Of a stretch of DNA of 64,000 nucleotides, positions 44,042-53,446 are shown piece after piece. Source of the DNA: Hyphomicrobiales bacterium (lineage in GTDB: Bacteria; Pseudomonadota; Alphaproteobacteria; Rhizobiales; JAJFHR01); NCBI GenBank assembly GCA_021775475.1, contig JAJFHS010000039.1, positions 1 through 64,000 on the forward strand, given 5' to 3'. The translations under genes were made by a program, and so were the position numbers. The notes beneath the pieces were generated by a model. The model saw only the letters and a list, made by a program, of their open reading frames with translations. It made no database searches and had not been told where the DNA came from. Every line of letters begins with the position of its first letter. Within the stretch, counting starts at the first letter, position 1.

Positions 44042-44953
44042 TTACGAGAACAGTAAGGTCGACAGGCGGCGGCGGCCAGCAACGGAGGCTGGATTGGCAA
44101 AACCCCAGGCTTCAAAAAACTGTAACAGCTGTTTGCGTGCTGCCTCATCATTCCAGTTTGCATCTTTTGTCATAATTGCGATTAGATGATCAACGGCCCC
44201 TTCGCGGTCATTTTTCCGGTTGAGTGCCAACGCCAGATCAAGGCGCGTTTGCAGGTCCTCAGGATTAGCTTCAAACCTTGCCACCAGATCCGCATCTTCA
44301 CAACTGTCACCCGGCTGTTCCGCCAGTTCCAATGAAGCGCGTGCACTGGCAATATCGGGATCATTTTCCATTGAAGGTGGTGTCAGGCCAAGGGTTTTTC
44401 TCGCCAGGTCAAATTCGCCTGCCTCAATCTGGCATTTCGCCAGACCGGCAATGGCTTTCACATTATCATTTTGATGTTGAATGATTTGCGCATAAATCTG
44501 CGCTGCAGCTAACGGATCATTGTTCTGCAGGGCGTTTTCTGCCGCTGCAAATGCTTCGTCCAACCCATCGTCAGGAGCCATTGAAATGATTTTTTTAATA
44601 AATTCCGCAACCTGACTTTGCGGCAATGCACCGGCAAAACCATCAACCGGCCGACCATCTATAAAGGCAAAAACCGTTGGAATTGATTGTACTCGTAATT
44701 GCGACGCCAGTTGCTGATTTTCTTCGGCATCAATTTTTACCAGCTTCACCTTACCTTGAGCCGCCATGACAGCTTGCTCAATTGCCGGCCCAAGCTGTTT
44801 GCACGGCTCACACCACGGTGCCCAGAAATCGACAATAACCGGCACCTGTTTGGACGCCTCAATAACGTCCACGGCAAAACTCTTGGTATCGCCAACCTTT
44901 ATCAGATCTTTCATGGCATTCTCGGCGTTGCCGCCTAACAGTATTTCACTCAT
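44042..44953 (-). CDS. Thioredoxin-like co-chaperone (CnoX/YbbN family)
   Basis: A 303-residue fusion of an N-terminal thioredoxin domain (about 20-125, with WAPWCEPCKQL so the CxxC is intact) and a C-terminal TPR-like helical region (to 303). CnoX/YbbN proteins hold unfolded or oxidised clients and pass them to GroEL or DnaK. The Cys pair suggests redox activity, unlike E. coli CnoX, which has SxxC. Tightly linked to the Lon-like gene. Confidence 0.9.
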   Translation of the reverse strand: MSEILLGGNAENAMKDLIKVGDTKSFAVDVIEASKQVPVIVDFWAPWCEPCKQLGPAIEQAVMAAQGKVKLVKIDAEENQQLASQLRVQSIPTVFAFIDGRPVDGFAGALPQSQVAEFIKKIISMAPDDGLDEAFAAAENALQNNDPLAAAQIYAQIIQHQNDNVKAIAGLAKCQIEAGEFDLARKTLGLTPPSMENDPDIASARASLELAEQPGDSCEDADLVARFEANPEDLQTRLDLALALNRKNDREGAVDHLIAIMTKDANWNDEAARKQLLQFFEAWGFANPASVAGRRRLSTLLFS

Positions 44954-45080
44954 TTATCCTATAACTCTCCTGCAAATTGCACGTTATGTTCTGGCTTGAT
45001 TATATCCTAAAATGGTGGTGATGGTGAGATAGTTCAATTGCGATGTGAACAACACGTGATTATCCGGTCAATTGATTTCG

Positions 45081-45572
45081 TTATTCGATGTCAACAACGA
45101 GAGGTTGATGACCGCAGGTCTTGATAAAAACCAGCAGATCTCTGGATGCCGTTGTTATGGTTTGTTCATTGGTTAGCGGATGAAAGTTAAGTTTTTCATG
45201 CGCCATCATTTTTGCGTCGAGGACAACATTGACGCGGGCATCGCTATCATTGATAAGGGCAAACGGGGTGACAGAGCCCGGCGTAACGCCCAATACCTCC
45301 AACATCAGCTCAGGTCTGCCAAAACTTAAACGCGCTGAGCCAATTTTACTGTTCAGTGTTTTCATGTCAACGTGAGCATCTTCAAGACAGACCACCAGCC
45401 ACAATTTTCCCTTTTTGTCCTTCAAAAACAGGTTTTTGCAATGCCCCCCACTTATTTCCCCGCGCAATTGCTGGGATTCTTCCACCGTGCCCAGAGGCGG
45501 GTGGCAATAGAGGTCATAAGAAATATCAAGCCTGTCAAGCTCTTCGAGAAGCAGTTGCGGGGTCAGGGCCAT
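45081..45572 (-). CDS. Prolyl-tRNA deacylase / ProX-YbaK-like
   Basis: A 163-residue YbaK/ProX-fold protein, a free-standing trans-editing enzyme that removes misacylated amino acids (often alanine) from tRNA-Pro. Landmarks include the HPPLGTVEESQQLRGEISGGHCKNLFLKDK stretch near 23-52 and SVTPFALIND near 112. The frame is open far upstream, through the tRNA-Gly gene on the other strand, but the family-like region starts at this ATG. The start region has only a weak ribosome-binding site (GGAAC). Confidence 0.86.
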   Translation of the reverse strand: MALTPQLLLEELDRLDISYDLYCHPPLGTVEESQQLRGEISGGHCKNLFLKDKKGKLWLVVCLEDAHVDMKTLNSKIGSARLSFGRPELMLEVLGVTPGSVTPFALINDSDARVNVVLDAKMMAHEKLNFHPLTNEQTITTASRDLLVFIKTCGHQPLVVDIE

Positions 45573-45715
45573 GGTGTCTTTTGTTCCAAAATTGGTATTC
45601 TCAACTTTTAATGCATTTTGTTTGACGGTTTCTATTGCATTTACCAACATGTTGCGCAATAACATCGCTCGATCCAGACGTTGAATTTTAAAATTCAGCA
45701 AACGCCGGAAGTCGA

Positions 45716-45790
45716 GCGGGCGTAGCTCAGGGGTAGAGCACAACCTTGCCAAGGTTGGGGTCGTGAGTTCGAATCTCATCGCCCGCTCCA
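45716..45790 (+). tRNA. tRNA-Gly (anticodon GCC)
   Basis: Complete 75-nt cloverleaf. The acceptor stem is GCGGGCG/CGCCCGC, the D arm GCTC...GAGC, the anticodon stem CAACC/GGTTG with loop TTGCCAA, and the T arm GTGAG TTCGAAT CTCAT. The CCA end is encoded. GCC reads GGC and GGT. A 14-bp palindrome GAATTTTAAAATTC (45683-45696) lies just upstream; its role is unclear. Confidence 0.97.
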
Positions 45791-46015
45791 ATTTTTAACG
45801 ATATATCAGCTGTTTGCGGCACTGCAATCTTTTAGTAAAGTTGCGCGAGTGATACGTGAAGTGTCAAAACATTCATCAATCACCTGTTTTGCATTCTCCA
45901 ATTAAGTTGGATCGAACGCTGCATAGAGTTCTGTAATACGGCAAGTTTCAAATCATGAGTACCGTGCTATCGTCAATTCTCACTCCAAGAACGTTTTTAT
46001 ATAGTAATTGGCAAA

Positions 46016-47293
46016 ATGTCTGATCATCTGGAACAACCATATCCGCTGGCAAAAAAATTCTACTTTCGCTTGTTTCCTGCATTGCTGTTCTTTTTTGTAC
46101 TGACCATTGCACTGGTCGGCTTTGTTATTGAAAAAAGCTCGGAAAAAATTTATTTGGAGCGAGCAACAAAAATCACTGAAAACATTGCAAGTGACATCTC
46201 ACTCCAGTGGCCTCTTATTTGGCAACAAATTCTAAAAGGGCAATCCATTTCCAAAGCTGATCTCGCCAAGTTATCAAAGGCATTTTCCAAGGAGCAGGCT
46301 GAATACAAACTGATTGGCCTGAAAGTTTACGCGCTCAGTAAAAAGATTTTATATTCGCATAAAATTCAGGAAATTGGCAAACTGGAAAACAATCAAGCGC
46401 TCAGAGCCGTTACTGAGCAAGGCACCCCGTCTATTGTCAACCAACAAGAAAAAGACGGATCGAAGGTTTTAGAGCTGTATATTCCATACTATCAACAGGG
46501 GAAACTTGCCGCCGTTTTTGAATTGTATGAATCCATCCATGGCGAATACTCATTCATGCTGAAAGGGTTGTTTTTTCCAATCATTTTATCTCTTTTGGGG
46601 ACCTTGGGGGTTTTAACTTTATTGTTTTTCCCAATCGTTAGGTCTGCTCAGCGAGAAATTGAGAAGCGCACATCCGTTATAATTTCCATGCGAAGAAGGT
46701 TGGAAAAACTTGTCTCACGTCGAGCCGTTTCCGCAATGCAGGAAAATCAGCCCTCACAAGGCAGAAATGAAATGGAAATCGACATCACTGTTTTTTATTC
46801 AGACATTCGAGGGTTTACGGCATTTTCTGAAAACCAGTCTCCTGAACGCGTTTTCAGGACGTTGAACAATATAATTGATATTCAGGTAGAGGAAATTGAA
46901 AGTGAAGGCGGCGATATAGATAAATTTGTTGGTGATGCTGTTTTTGCGTATTTTGAAGGTGAAAACCGTTGGGAGCGCGCGACACGTGCTGCAGTTTCCA
47001 TTCAAAAAAAATTATCTCATTCAGAACACACTCTTACGGTCGGAATTGGTTTGTACTCCGGGCCCGCTGTAGCTGGATTGTTAGGTTCTGGCGATCGAAT
47101 GGATTTTACAATAATCGGCGATACGGTAAATGTTGCGGCCCGATTATGCTCAAATGCATCTGGCGGCGAAATCATAGCTGACAAAAAAACCATTGGTTTG
47201 GCCAAGGCCAACGATTTTAATGATGACAAAACGATATTCGTAAAAGGGCGGCAAGCCGAAATCGCAATTTCAAAATGGCAAGTGAATGATTGA
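46016..47293 (+). CDS. Membrane-bound class III adenylate/guanylate cyclase
   Basis: A 425-residue cyclase. Two membrane helices (about residues 21-43 and 180-205) bracket an extracytoplasmic sensor region of about 135 residues. The cytoplasmic catalytic domain (about 250-400) has the metal aspartates in FYSDIRGF (Asp262) and DKFVGDAV (near 305), and FTIIGDTVNVAARL near 365 with Thr, Asn and Arg of class IIIb. It is an intact enzyme candidate, distinct from the CHASE2 cyclase at 7.5 kb. AT-rich compared with its neighbours. It stands alone, upstream of a decayed oxidoreductase gene. Confidence 0.9.
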   Translation: MSDHLEQPYPLAKKFYFRLFPALLFFFVLTIALVGFVIEKSSEKIYLERATKITENIASDISLQWPLIWQQILKGQSISKADLAKLSKAFSKEQAEYKLIGLKVYALSKKILYSHKIQEIGKLENNQALRAVTEQGTPSIVNQQEKDGSKVLELYIPYYQQGKLAAVFELYESIHGEYSFMLKGLFFPIILSLLGTLGVLTLLFFPIVRSAQREIEKRTSVIISMRRRLEKLVSRRAVSAMQENQPSQGRNEMEIDITVFYSDIRGFTAFSENQSPERVFRTLNNIIDIQVEEIESEGGDIDKFVGDAVFAYFEGENRWERATRAAVSIQKKLSHSEHTLTVGIGLYSGPAVAGLLGSGDRMDFTIIGDTVNVAARLCSNASGGEIIADKKTIGLAKANDFNDDKTIFVKGRQAEIAISKWQVND

Positions 47294-47422
47294 AGGAAGT
47301 TAGTCTGGTCTTATGCCATGCCACTTAACGGTGACCCGGTTCCCAAGCTGTCCTCATTCACAAGTTGGCCCTGTTCATGTTATGGTCCGTTTTGGGCCAG
47401 CTGCAAATTCATTTGGTGTGCG

Positions 47423-47819
47423 TCAGTTTAGGCTTGAGCCTATAGACAGAGAAAAACGTTCAGGTTGATAAGGGGTAATGTCGACGTTCAGCGGTACCCC
47501 GAAAACCAGACTGGCTATAATTCGTCCGGTCATTGGCGCACCGGTCAGACCGGTGTGGCCATGACCGAAAGCTGCCAGCACATTTGGATGGCCTGGCAGC
47601 GGACCGATCACTGGCAGACTGTCAGATAACGCCGGGCGATGTCTCATCCAGAGCGTTGCTTCAGTTGTATTTAGATTTGGCAATAATTCTTTATCCCAGC
47701 TTCGCCAGTATATTTGAACGGACAGGATTAGGGGGAGCATCCAGTCCGGCGAACTCAACTGTACCGGCACATCGCATACCCCCTTCGGGACCTTCATTTT
47801 CAGGGAGATTGAGATTATG
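47423..47819 (-). pseudogene. Remnant of FAD-dependent D-amino acid dehydrogenase (DadA-like)
   Basis: Only the C-terminal part survives. Reading on the minus strand, one frame gives GGMRCAGTVEFAGLDAPPNP and ends at a stop near 47694. The next frame resumes with LLPNLNTTEATLWMRHRPAL, SLPVIGPLPGHPNV and AAFGHGHTGLTGAPMTG, all typical of DAO-family D-amino acid dehydrogenases. So there is a frameshift near 47690-47700, and the N-terminal two thirds, including the FAD motif, are missing. The small open frame annotated through it is not a real gene. Confidence 0.85.
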
Positions 47820-47921
47820 AGTCTTTGATCCACGCTAAAGCTGTCCGTCTAAAGACGGAGGATCTAACCTCAAGCATGGATAATAGAAAAAGCTGCAAAA
47901 GCCACAGCATGACAATACTCT

Positions 47922-49049
47922 TCAACCTGAAGCCGACATTGTTGAGCGAAAACGGGCAAGGGCGATCAGGAACAATACAGTGCCGATGGCCAGCATTATC
48001 AACATCTGCGGCCAGACAACATCCACACCCGCCCCGCGAAACAGAACAGACTGGGCAAAGCTGGTAAAGTGGGTTGAAGGTGAGGCCTGCATGATGATTT
48101 GCAGAAACTTCGGCATTCCCTCCAGCGGCGATGTGCCGCCGGAAAGCATGTTCATGACAACAAAAAACGGTATTGCCAGTAAGGCAAATTGCGGCATGGA
48201 TTTGGCATAGGTGGACAACACAATCCCAAGGGCGGTCATTGCATATAAAAATAACGACGTGCCCACAATAAACAATGGAATTGACCCGCTGATATGAACA
48301 GCCAGAACGCCTTGAACAACAACATAAAGCGATAAGGTCACAGCCAGAATAATTGCCAGGCCGTTGGCCCATATTTTGGCCAGCATGATTTCTCCCGGTG
48401 TCACCGGCATAACCAGCAGATGTTCAATCGTGCCGCGCTCGCGCTCGCGGATAACCGCTGCACCAGACAGGATAAGCGACAGCATGGTAATGTTTGAGAC
48501 AACCTGCATAACCGCCATAAACCAGCTTGACTCAAGATTGGGATTGAACCGGGTGCGCATGGAAATGGTAACCGCCGGTTTGGAGTTTGTGCCTGATTTT
48601 CTGACAAATTCTCCGATTTCCCGGTTAATGATTGTCTGGATATAGGCAGCCCCGTTTCCAGCCAGTGTCATGGCGGTTGCATCTACGTTAACCTGCAAAG
48701 TTGGCTTGCGCTGCGCCATGATATCGGCCTGAAAATCGGGCGGAATGTCAATTACAAATGCATAGCGGCTGGCATCCATTGATCGATCAATTTCTTCCAG
48801 TCCGATGAGTGCTGGTTGCTTGAAATAAGGTTTAAGGAATGACGCCCGGATTTGCCGCGACAATTCTGACTGGTCTTCATCCGCAATTGCAATTGAAGCA
48901 TTGCGCAACTCTGTCTGAACACCGGTTGCCACCGAGTAGATTGCAAAGGTGAAGGTAAATATGATCAGGAAAATCAACACCGGATCGCGCCGTAAACTGT
49001 TCAGCTCCTTCAGACCCAGTCGATAAATATTTTTGAACGACCGGCCCAT
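47922..49049 (-). CDS. ABC-2 type permease (YhhJ-like)
   Basis: A 375-residue membrane protein: one helix near residues 25-45, a large extracytoplasmic domain to about 170, then five or six helices with the ABC-2 signature IRERERGTIEHLLVMPVTPGE near 210. It is the partner permease of the RbbA-like fusion. Two ATG codons overlap the upstream stop; the second (49049) is four bases from AGGAGG and is preferred. Confidence 0.88.
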   Translation of the reverse strand: MGRSFKNIYRLGLKELNSLRRDPVLIFLIIFTFTFAIYSVATGVQTELRNASIAIADEDQSELSRQIRASFLKPYFKQPALIGLEEIDRSMDASRYAFVIDIPPDFQADIMAQRKPTLQVNVDATAMTLAGNGAAYIQTIINREIGEFVRKSGTNSKPAVTISMRTRFNPNLESSWFMAVMQVVSNITMLSLILSGAAVIRERERGTIEHLLVMPVTPGEIMLAKIWANGLAIILAVTLSLYVVVQGVLAVHISGSIPLFIVGTSLFLYAMTALGIVLSTYAKSMPQFALLAIPFFVVMNMLSGGTSPLEGMPKFLQIIMQASPSTHFTSFAQSVLFRGAGVDVVWPQMLIMLAIGTVLFLIALARFRSTMSASG

Positions 49050-51790
49050 CATGCCTCCTGTTTTCGCAGCAACAAGGTTGCCAGGGTCCAAAACAACAAA
49101 CAGAAAAACCCGATCCACAAATAGTTTTGATAAAGCGAGGCAAACCCGAGACCCTTGTTAAAAACCCCACTGGTGATCTTCTGAAAGTAAAGGGCAGGGA
49201 AGGCATGGCCGACAAACCAGCCGCCGCCTTCAAGGGTCGAGACAGGATACATCATACCCGAAAAGTTCAGTGTCGGGATCATGACAATAATGGCTGATCC
49301 GAAAATCGCTGCCAGCTGGGTCGAGACAAAAGATGAGATAACCAGCCCCAGAGAGGTGGCCGCAACCGCAAACAACATCGCGCCAACAGCAAGGGCAAAA
49401 AAGTTACCGGTAACCGGCACATCGAAAAACAGCACCATCAGGGCAACAAGACTGGCAAAACTGATAATACCAAATCCGACATAGGGCAGTTGTTTGCCAA
49501 CCAGAAATTCCAGTTTACTGGCCGGTGAAGCATAAAGGTTTGTAATCGAGCCCAGCTCTTTTTCGCGCACAACACCAAGCGCTGTCAACATGGTGGAAAA
49601 CATGTACATCAACAACATCAAAACACCGGGCGAAATGGCAAAGACACTCAGGAATGCCTGATTGTATCTGAACCGGGTTGCAATATCGGCCAATACAGTC
49701 GCAGATGCACCGCCTTTTTCCTGCCGGGCAAATTCAGCCAGATAACGGCTCAGAACGCCTTGCACATATCCGCGCGAGGTTTCTGCCTGAAAGGTAACCG
49801 CGCCATCAAACCAGGCACCAACATCAGGAGTGTGACCTTTTAACAGATCGCGGCCAAAATCAGGTGGAATGATAAGGGCAAACTTCAGCTCGCCGTTTCG
49901 CAGCCGCTTGTCCAGCTCGATTCGACTGGTAATCGGTGTTTTGTGGTTAAAATAGCGTGAGCTTGAAAAGTTCTCAAGAAACGTCTGGCTTTCCTGCGAT
50001 CTGTCCTGGTCAAGCACGGCATAATCAAGTTTTTCAACATCAAAAGAAATGCCATTGGCCATGGCAATTGCCAGAATAACTGGTCCAAGCAAGGCAAACA
50101 TCACCCGAATGGGGTCGCGTACCAGTTCCATGGCTTCGCGGCGTGCGAATGCCCACATGCGATTTGGTGAAAACAGCCTGGGCGCAGAGGTTGTTGCCTT
50201 TGCCAGTTCCGGCACGCGTTCTGGTTGCGATGCATCGTCCACAGACGCATCGCCACTGGCCTCTTTAAGATAGCCAATAAATGCATCCTCCAGCGTTTTT
50301 GCCCGTCGTGCCTTGCGCAAGGCATCCGGCCTGTCCATTGCCAGAATTTTTCCCGCATGCATCAGGGATATGCGGTCGCATCGCTCCGCCTCATTGATAA
50401 AATGGGTGGAAATAAAAATAGTAACACCGTCTTTGCGCGACAGGTCGATCAACATTCGCCAAAATTCATCCCGCGCTATGGGGTCAACCCCCGAGGTGGG
50501 CTCATCAAGAATGAGCATTTCCGGCTGGTGAATGACTGCAACCGCCAATTGCAATCGCTGACGCACACCAAGGGGAAGGCCTTGTGGCAGTTCATCCCTG
50601 ACATCTTCAAGATCAAACCGCCTGATCATTTCTGCAACCCTGATTTTGCGCTGCGCCTTGGGCAGGTCAAACAAATCCGCATGCAGATCAAGATTTTGTC
50701 GCACGCTCAGTTCGCCATAAAGGGAAAATGATTGCGACATGTAACCAACCCGGCGGCGCGTTTCCAGGTCATTGGCCTCAACCGTCCTGCCAAACAATTT
50801 TGCCGTTCCTCGCGTCGGTGCCAGCAGACCGGTCAGCATTTTCATTGTCGTGGTTTTACCGCAGCCATTCGAGCCCAGAAAACCAAAAATCTCTCCACGT
50901 TCAATTTTTACACTGACCTGGTCAACGGCTGTAAAGTCGCCGAATTTCATGGTCAGGTTTTCAGCTTCGATTGCCAACACGCCTTTATGAGCAACTCTTG
51001 GCGGCAGCACAACAGCGCTATGCCCCTGGCGTTTGGCCTCCGGCAACAGGGCAATAAAGCCTTCCTCAAGTGTCTTGGCACCCGTTTGCTGTTTTATTTC
51101 ATCAGAAGTACCAACGGCCAAAACCTTTCCATCATCCATCGCAATCAGGTGATCAAATCTTTCTGCTTCCTCCATATAGGCGGTTGCCGTAATGACACTC
51201 ATATCGGGCCGCCGGACGCGAATGCGGTCGATGAGTTCCCAGAATTGCAGGCGTGACAAAGGATCCACGCCAGTGGTCGGTTCATCCAGAACAAGAAGAT
51301 CAGGGTCATGAATAAGGGCGCAGCAAAGGGATAGTTTTTGTTTCATGCCGCCTGACAGTTTACCCGCCGGCCGATTGGCAAACGGAGCAAGCCCCGTGCT
51401 TTGCAACAGATCTTTGATATGCCAGGCTCGTTCGCGTGCTGATTGTCCAAACAATCGGCCAAAAAAATCAATATTTTCAAAAACCGACAAGGTCGGATAA
51501 AGGTTATGTCCAAGGCCTTGTGGCATATATGCAATTTGCGAACAAACCGCTTCGCGGTGTCTGGTTTCAGCCATGTCACCACCGAGCACCTCAACATTTC
51601 CCTGTTGTATTTTGCGCACCCCGGCCATCAGACCCAAAAGCGTAGACTTGCCGACACCGTCAGGACCAATCAAACCAACCATTTCTCCGCGAGGCACATC
51701 AATGGAAACGCCATCAAGTGCTATCGTTTCACCGTATCGGTGGTTTGCCGATTTTATTTTTGCAACAAAAACCTGCGTGTCAGCCATCAT
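49049..51790 (-). CDS. rbbA: Ribosome-associated ATPase / ABC transporter fusion (RbbA-like)
   Basis: A 913-residue fusion, close to the 911 residues of E. coli RbbA. Two ABC ATPase domains come first: Walker A GPDGVGKST near 38 with signature LSGGMKQKL and Walker B VLDEPTTGVDP; then GSNGCGKTT near 306 with LPLGVRQRLQL and ILDEPTSGVDP. A C-terminal ABC-2 permease region (about 560-913) follows with six helices. RbbA was described as a ribosome-bound ATPase; the same family acts in efflux with YhiI and YhhJ, as the gene order here suggests. The signature of the second domain is weak. Confidence 0.9.
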   Translation of the reverse strand: MMADTQVFVAKIKSANHRYGETIALDGVSIDVPRGEMVGLIGPDGVGKSTLLGLMAGVRKIQQGNVEVLGGDMAETRHREAVCSQIAYMPQGLGHNLYPTLSVFENIDFFGRLFGQSARERAWHIKDLLQSTGLAPFANRPAGKLSGGMKQKLSLCCALIHDPDLLVLDEPTTGVDPLSRLQFWELIDRIRVRRPDMSVITATAYMEEAERFDHLIAMDDGKVLAVGTSDEIKQQTGAKTLEEGFIALLPEAKRQGHSAVVLPPRVAHKGVLAIEAENLTMKFGDFTAVDQVSVKIERGEIFGFLGSNGCGKTTTMKMLTGLLAPTRGTAKLFGRTVEANDLETRRRVGYMSQSFSLYGELSVRQNLDLHADLFDLPKAQRKIRVAEMIRRFDLEDVRDELPQGLPLGVRQRLQLAVAVIHQPEMLILDEPTSGVDPIARDEFWRMLIDLSRKDGVTIFISTHFINEAERCDRISLMHAGKILAMDRPDALRKARRAKTLEDAFIGYLKEASGDASVDDASQPERVPELAKATTSAPRLFSPNRMWAFARREAMELVRDPIRVMFALLGPVILAIAMANGISFDVEKLDYAVLDQDRSQESQTFLENFSSSRYFNHKTPITSRIELDKRLRNGELKFALIIPPDFGRDLLKGHTPDVGAWFDGAVTFQAETSRGYVQGVLSRYLAEFARQEKGGASATVLADIATRFRYNQAFLSVFAISPGVLMLLMYMFSTMLTALGVVREKELGSITNLYASPASKLEFLVGKQLPYVGFGIISFASLVALMVLFFDVPVTGNFFALAVGAMLFAVAATSLGLVISSFVSTQLAAIFGSAIIVMIPTLNFSGMMYPVSTLEGGGWFVGHAFPALYFQKITSGVFNKGLGFASLYQNYLWIGFFCLLFWTLATLLLRKQEA

Positions 51791-52787
51791 CAGAACCCTG
51801 AACTACAGGCAACTTGACATTCAGGTTTTCCGGCCATTGGGCTGTTGGTGAAAGCCTGACATAACCAACACCGGTAATGCCTGCCTTTACCCGTTTGGCA
51901 TATTTTTTCAGCACTGCAACGGGTAAGCGTAATTTGACCTTGAACATCAGTTTTTCGCGTTCATTTGCGGTCTCTACATACTTCGGGGTGAACTGGGCCT
52001 CAGAAGCGACAAATGAAACCGTGGCAGGCACCACATATTGAGAAGCTGCATCGGGAACAATGCGGGCCTGCGCCCCGATTTCCAGTTTGCCAGCATCGCG
52101 GGTTGGTAGAAAAATCGTCATATAGACATCTGTCAAATCAAGGATGGTAATGATTTTTCCCCCGACCCCGACAATTTCACCTGGTTGGGCAAGGCGATAT
52201 TGCACCCGCCCGCTGACAGGAGCTTTCAGAACATAATCCTTCAGGTTTTCCTCAAACCTTGAGGTGCGTGCAATGGCTACCTTTATTCCAGCCTCTGCCC
52301 GTTTTACACCTGCTTCAGCAGATTTTACCGCAGATTTTGCAGCCAGCCGGGCGGCATTTCGCTGATCAACCTTTTCAACGGTTGTATAACCTTCCTCGCC
52401 CAGAGCTCGTGATCGTTCATATTCGCGTTCAGCCAGTGTCAATTCGCTTTTTCGCTGGGAAAGCAACGCAATCGCCTGATCAAGTTGTTGTTCAGCTTCC
52501 TCGGTTGCTGCGCGCGCCTCCAGGAGCTGGGCTTCAATATCTGCCGAATCCATGCGAACCAGAATCTGGCCTGCCGTCACAACATCGCCTTCATCAACCA
52601 GCACGTCCTCGATGCGCCCGGCAAACTTTGTTGCGATATCGGTCCGCTCGGCCTCAATGCGTCCGTTTGAACTTGCAAAACCCGGAGGCAAGTCTGCGGG
52701 CCTGAACTGTTGCCAGACAAAAAATCCACCGCCGCCAATGGCAATGGCAATGGCGACGATTAGAAATAGTCCTGTTTTCCAGCGCAT
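51780..52787 (-). CDS. HlyD-family periplasmic adaptor (YhiI-like)
   Basis: A 335-residue membrane-fusion protein. One N-terminal helix (residues 6-27) anchors it; VLVDEGDVVTAGQILVRMDSADIEAQL starts the lipoyl-like half, a long coiled-coil hairpin spans about 85-180, and the second lipoyl half (LKAPVSGRVQYRLAQPGEIVGVGG) follows. It links the ABC permeases to an outer-membrane channel; no TolC-like gene is in the window. First gene of the minus-strand operon, with AGGAAGGG before the ATG, and overlapping rbbA by 11 nt. Confidence 0.92.
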   Translation of the reverse strand: MRWKTGLFLIVAIAIAIGGGGFFVWQQFRPADLPPGFASSNGRIEAERTDIATKFAGRIEDVLVDEGDVVTAGQILVRMDSADIEAQLLEARAATEEAEQQLDQAIALLSQRKSELTLAEREYERSRALGEEGYTTVEKVDQRNAARLAAKSAVKSAEAGVKRAEAGIKVAIARTSRFEENLKDYVLKAPVSGRVQYRLAQPGEIVGVGGKIITILDLTDVYMTIFLPTRDAGKLEIGAQARIVPDAASQYVVPATVSFVASEAQFTPKYVETANEREKLMFKVKLRLPVAVLKKYAKRVKAGITGVGYVRLSPTAQWPENLNVKLPVVQGSDDG

Positions 52788-52892
52788 GATTTGCCCTTCC
52801 TGTTTTAGCCTTGGCCCGTTGCCGATTTTTTGAAAAGTATTGTTCCGCTAACGGATTACTGTAACACTTTTTGCCATCGGTCTTGAAACTGC

Positions 52893-52923
52893 TTGACAGA
52901 TATATAAGTTAGTTATTACTAAC
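52893..52923. promoter_or_regulatory. Palindromic operator with promoter box between divergent operons
   Basis: TTGACA (52893-52898) is followed by the palindrome GTTAGT-TATT-ACTAAC (52908-52923, perfect 6-bp arms). TATTAC (52914-52919) inside it could serve as a -10 box at 15-bp spacing. A palindrome overlapping a promoter between an efflux operon and a cluster with a TetR gene is a natural TetR operator. Confidence 0.55.
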
Positions 52924-52956
52924 TAACAAGTAATGTTTATAAATAGCAGATAAAAA

Positions 52957-53382
52957 ATGACCAGAACCCCTGAACACCCAAAACCCGCATGGGTTAATTT
53001 TATTGCGGCCATCGCCTTGATTTTTGGCGCGATGACGCTGTTCTCGGGAGGCTCGGTCTTGTTTATAGACGGACAGGCGCGTGCTGATGCAGGCAATTAT
53101 GTGCCATTTATTCTGTGGTTTAATTTCATTACCGGGTTTTTTTATATGGCGGCTGGTATGGGCATTCTTTGCTGGCAAAAATGGGGGCTAACCCTTTCCA
53201 GAATAATCCTTGTTGCAACTTTAATTGCCTTTATTGGTCTTGCAGGTCACATCACGACAGGTGGCAATTTTGAAATGCGCACTGTCATAGCGATGGCTTT
53301 GAGAAGTTTTGTCTGGTTGGCAATTGCGCTTGTCACTGGAGCGGCCTGGAACAAGAGTATGCAAGACCATGCATCGACGTAA
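52957..53382 (+). CDS. Small four-helix membrane protein
   Basis: A 141-residue protein with four predicted membrane helices (about residues 12-34, 47-70, 80-98, 112-130). I do not recognise the family; nothing in it suggests catalytic residues. It is the first gene on the plus side of the operator, divergent from the YhiI-RbbA operon, and heads a run leading to the TetR regulator. Confidence 0.72.
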   Translation: MTRTPEHPKPAWVNFIAAIALIFGAMTLFSGGSVLFIDGQARADAGNYVPFILWFNFITGFFYMAAGMGILCWQKWGLTLSRIILVATLIAFIGLAGHITTGGNFEMRTVIAMALRSFVWLAIALVTGAAWNKSMQDHAST

Positions 53383-53446
53383 TCAAAAACCGCCGATACA
53401 AAAACCTGTATCAAATCATGCCTTCACTCATGAAAACGGACACATA

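Noticed and set aside
45573-45791. N-terminal extension of the ProX-like protein
   Set aside because: The frame is open but runs through the tRNA-Gly gene on the opposite strand and has no family-like sequence.
47533-47820. Plus-strand open frame
   Set aside because: Antisense of the decayed D-amino acid dehydrogenase; codon content follows the pseudogene on the minus strand.
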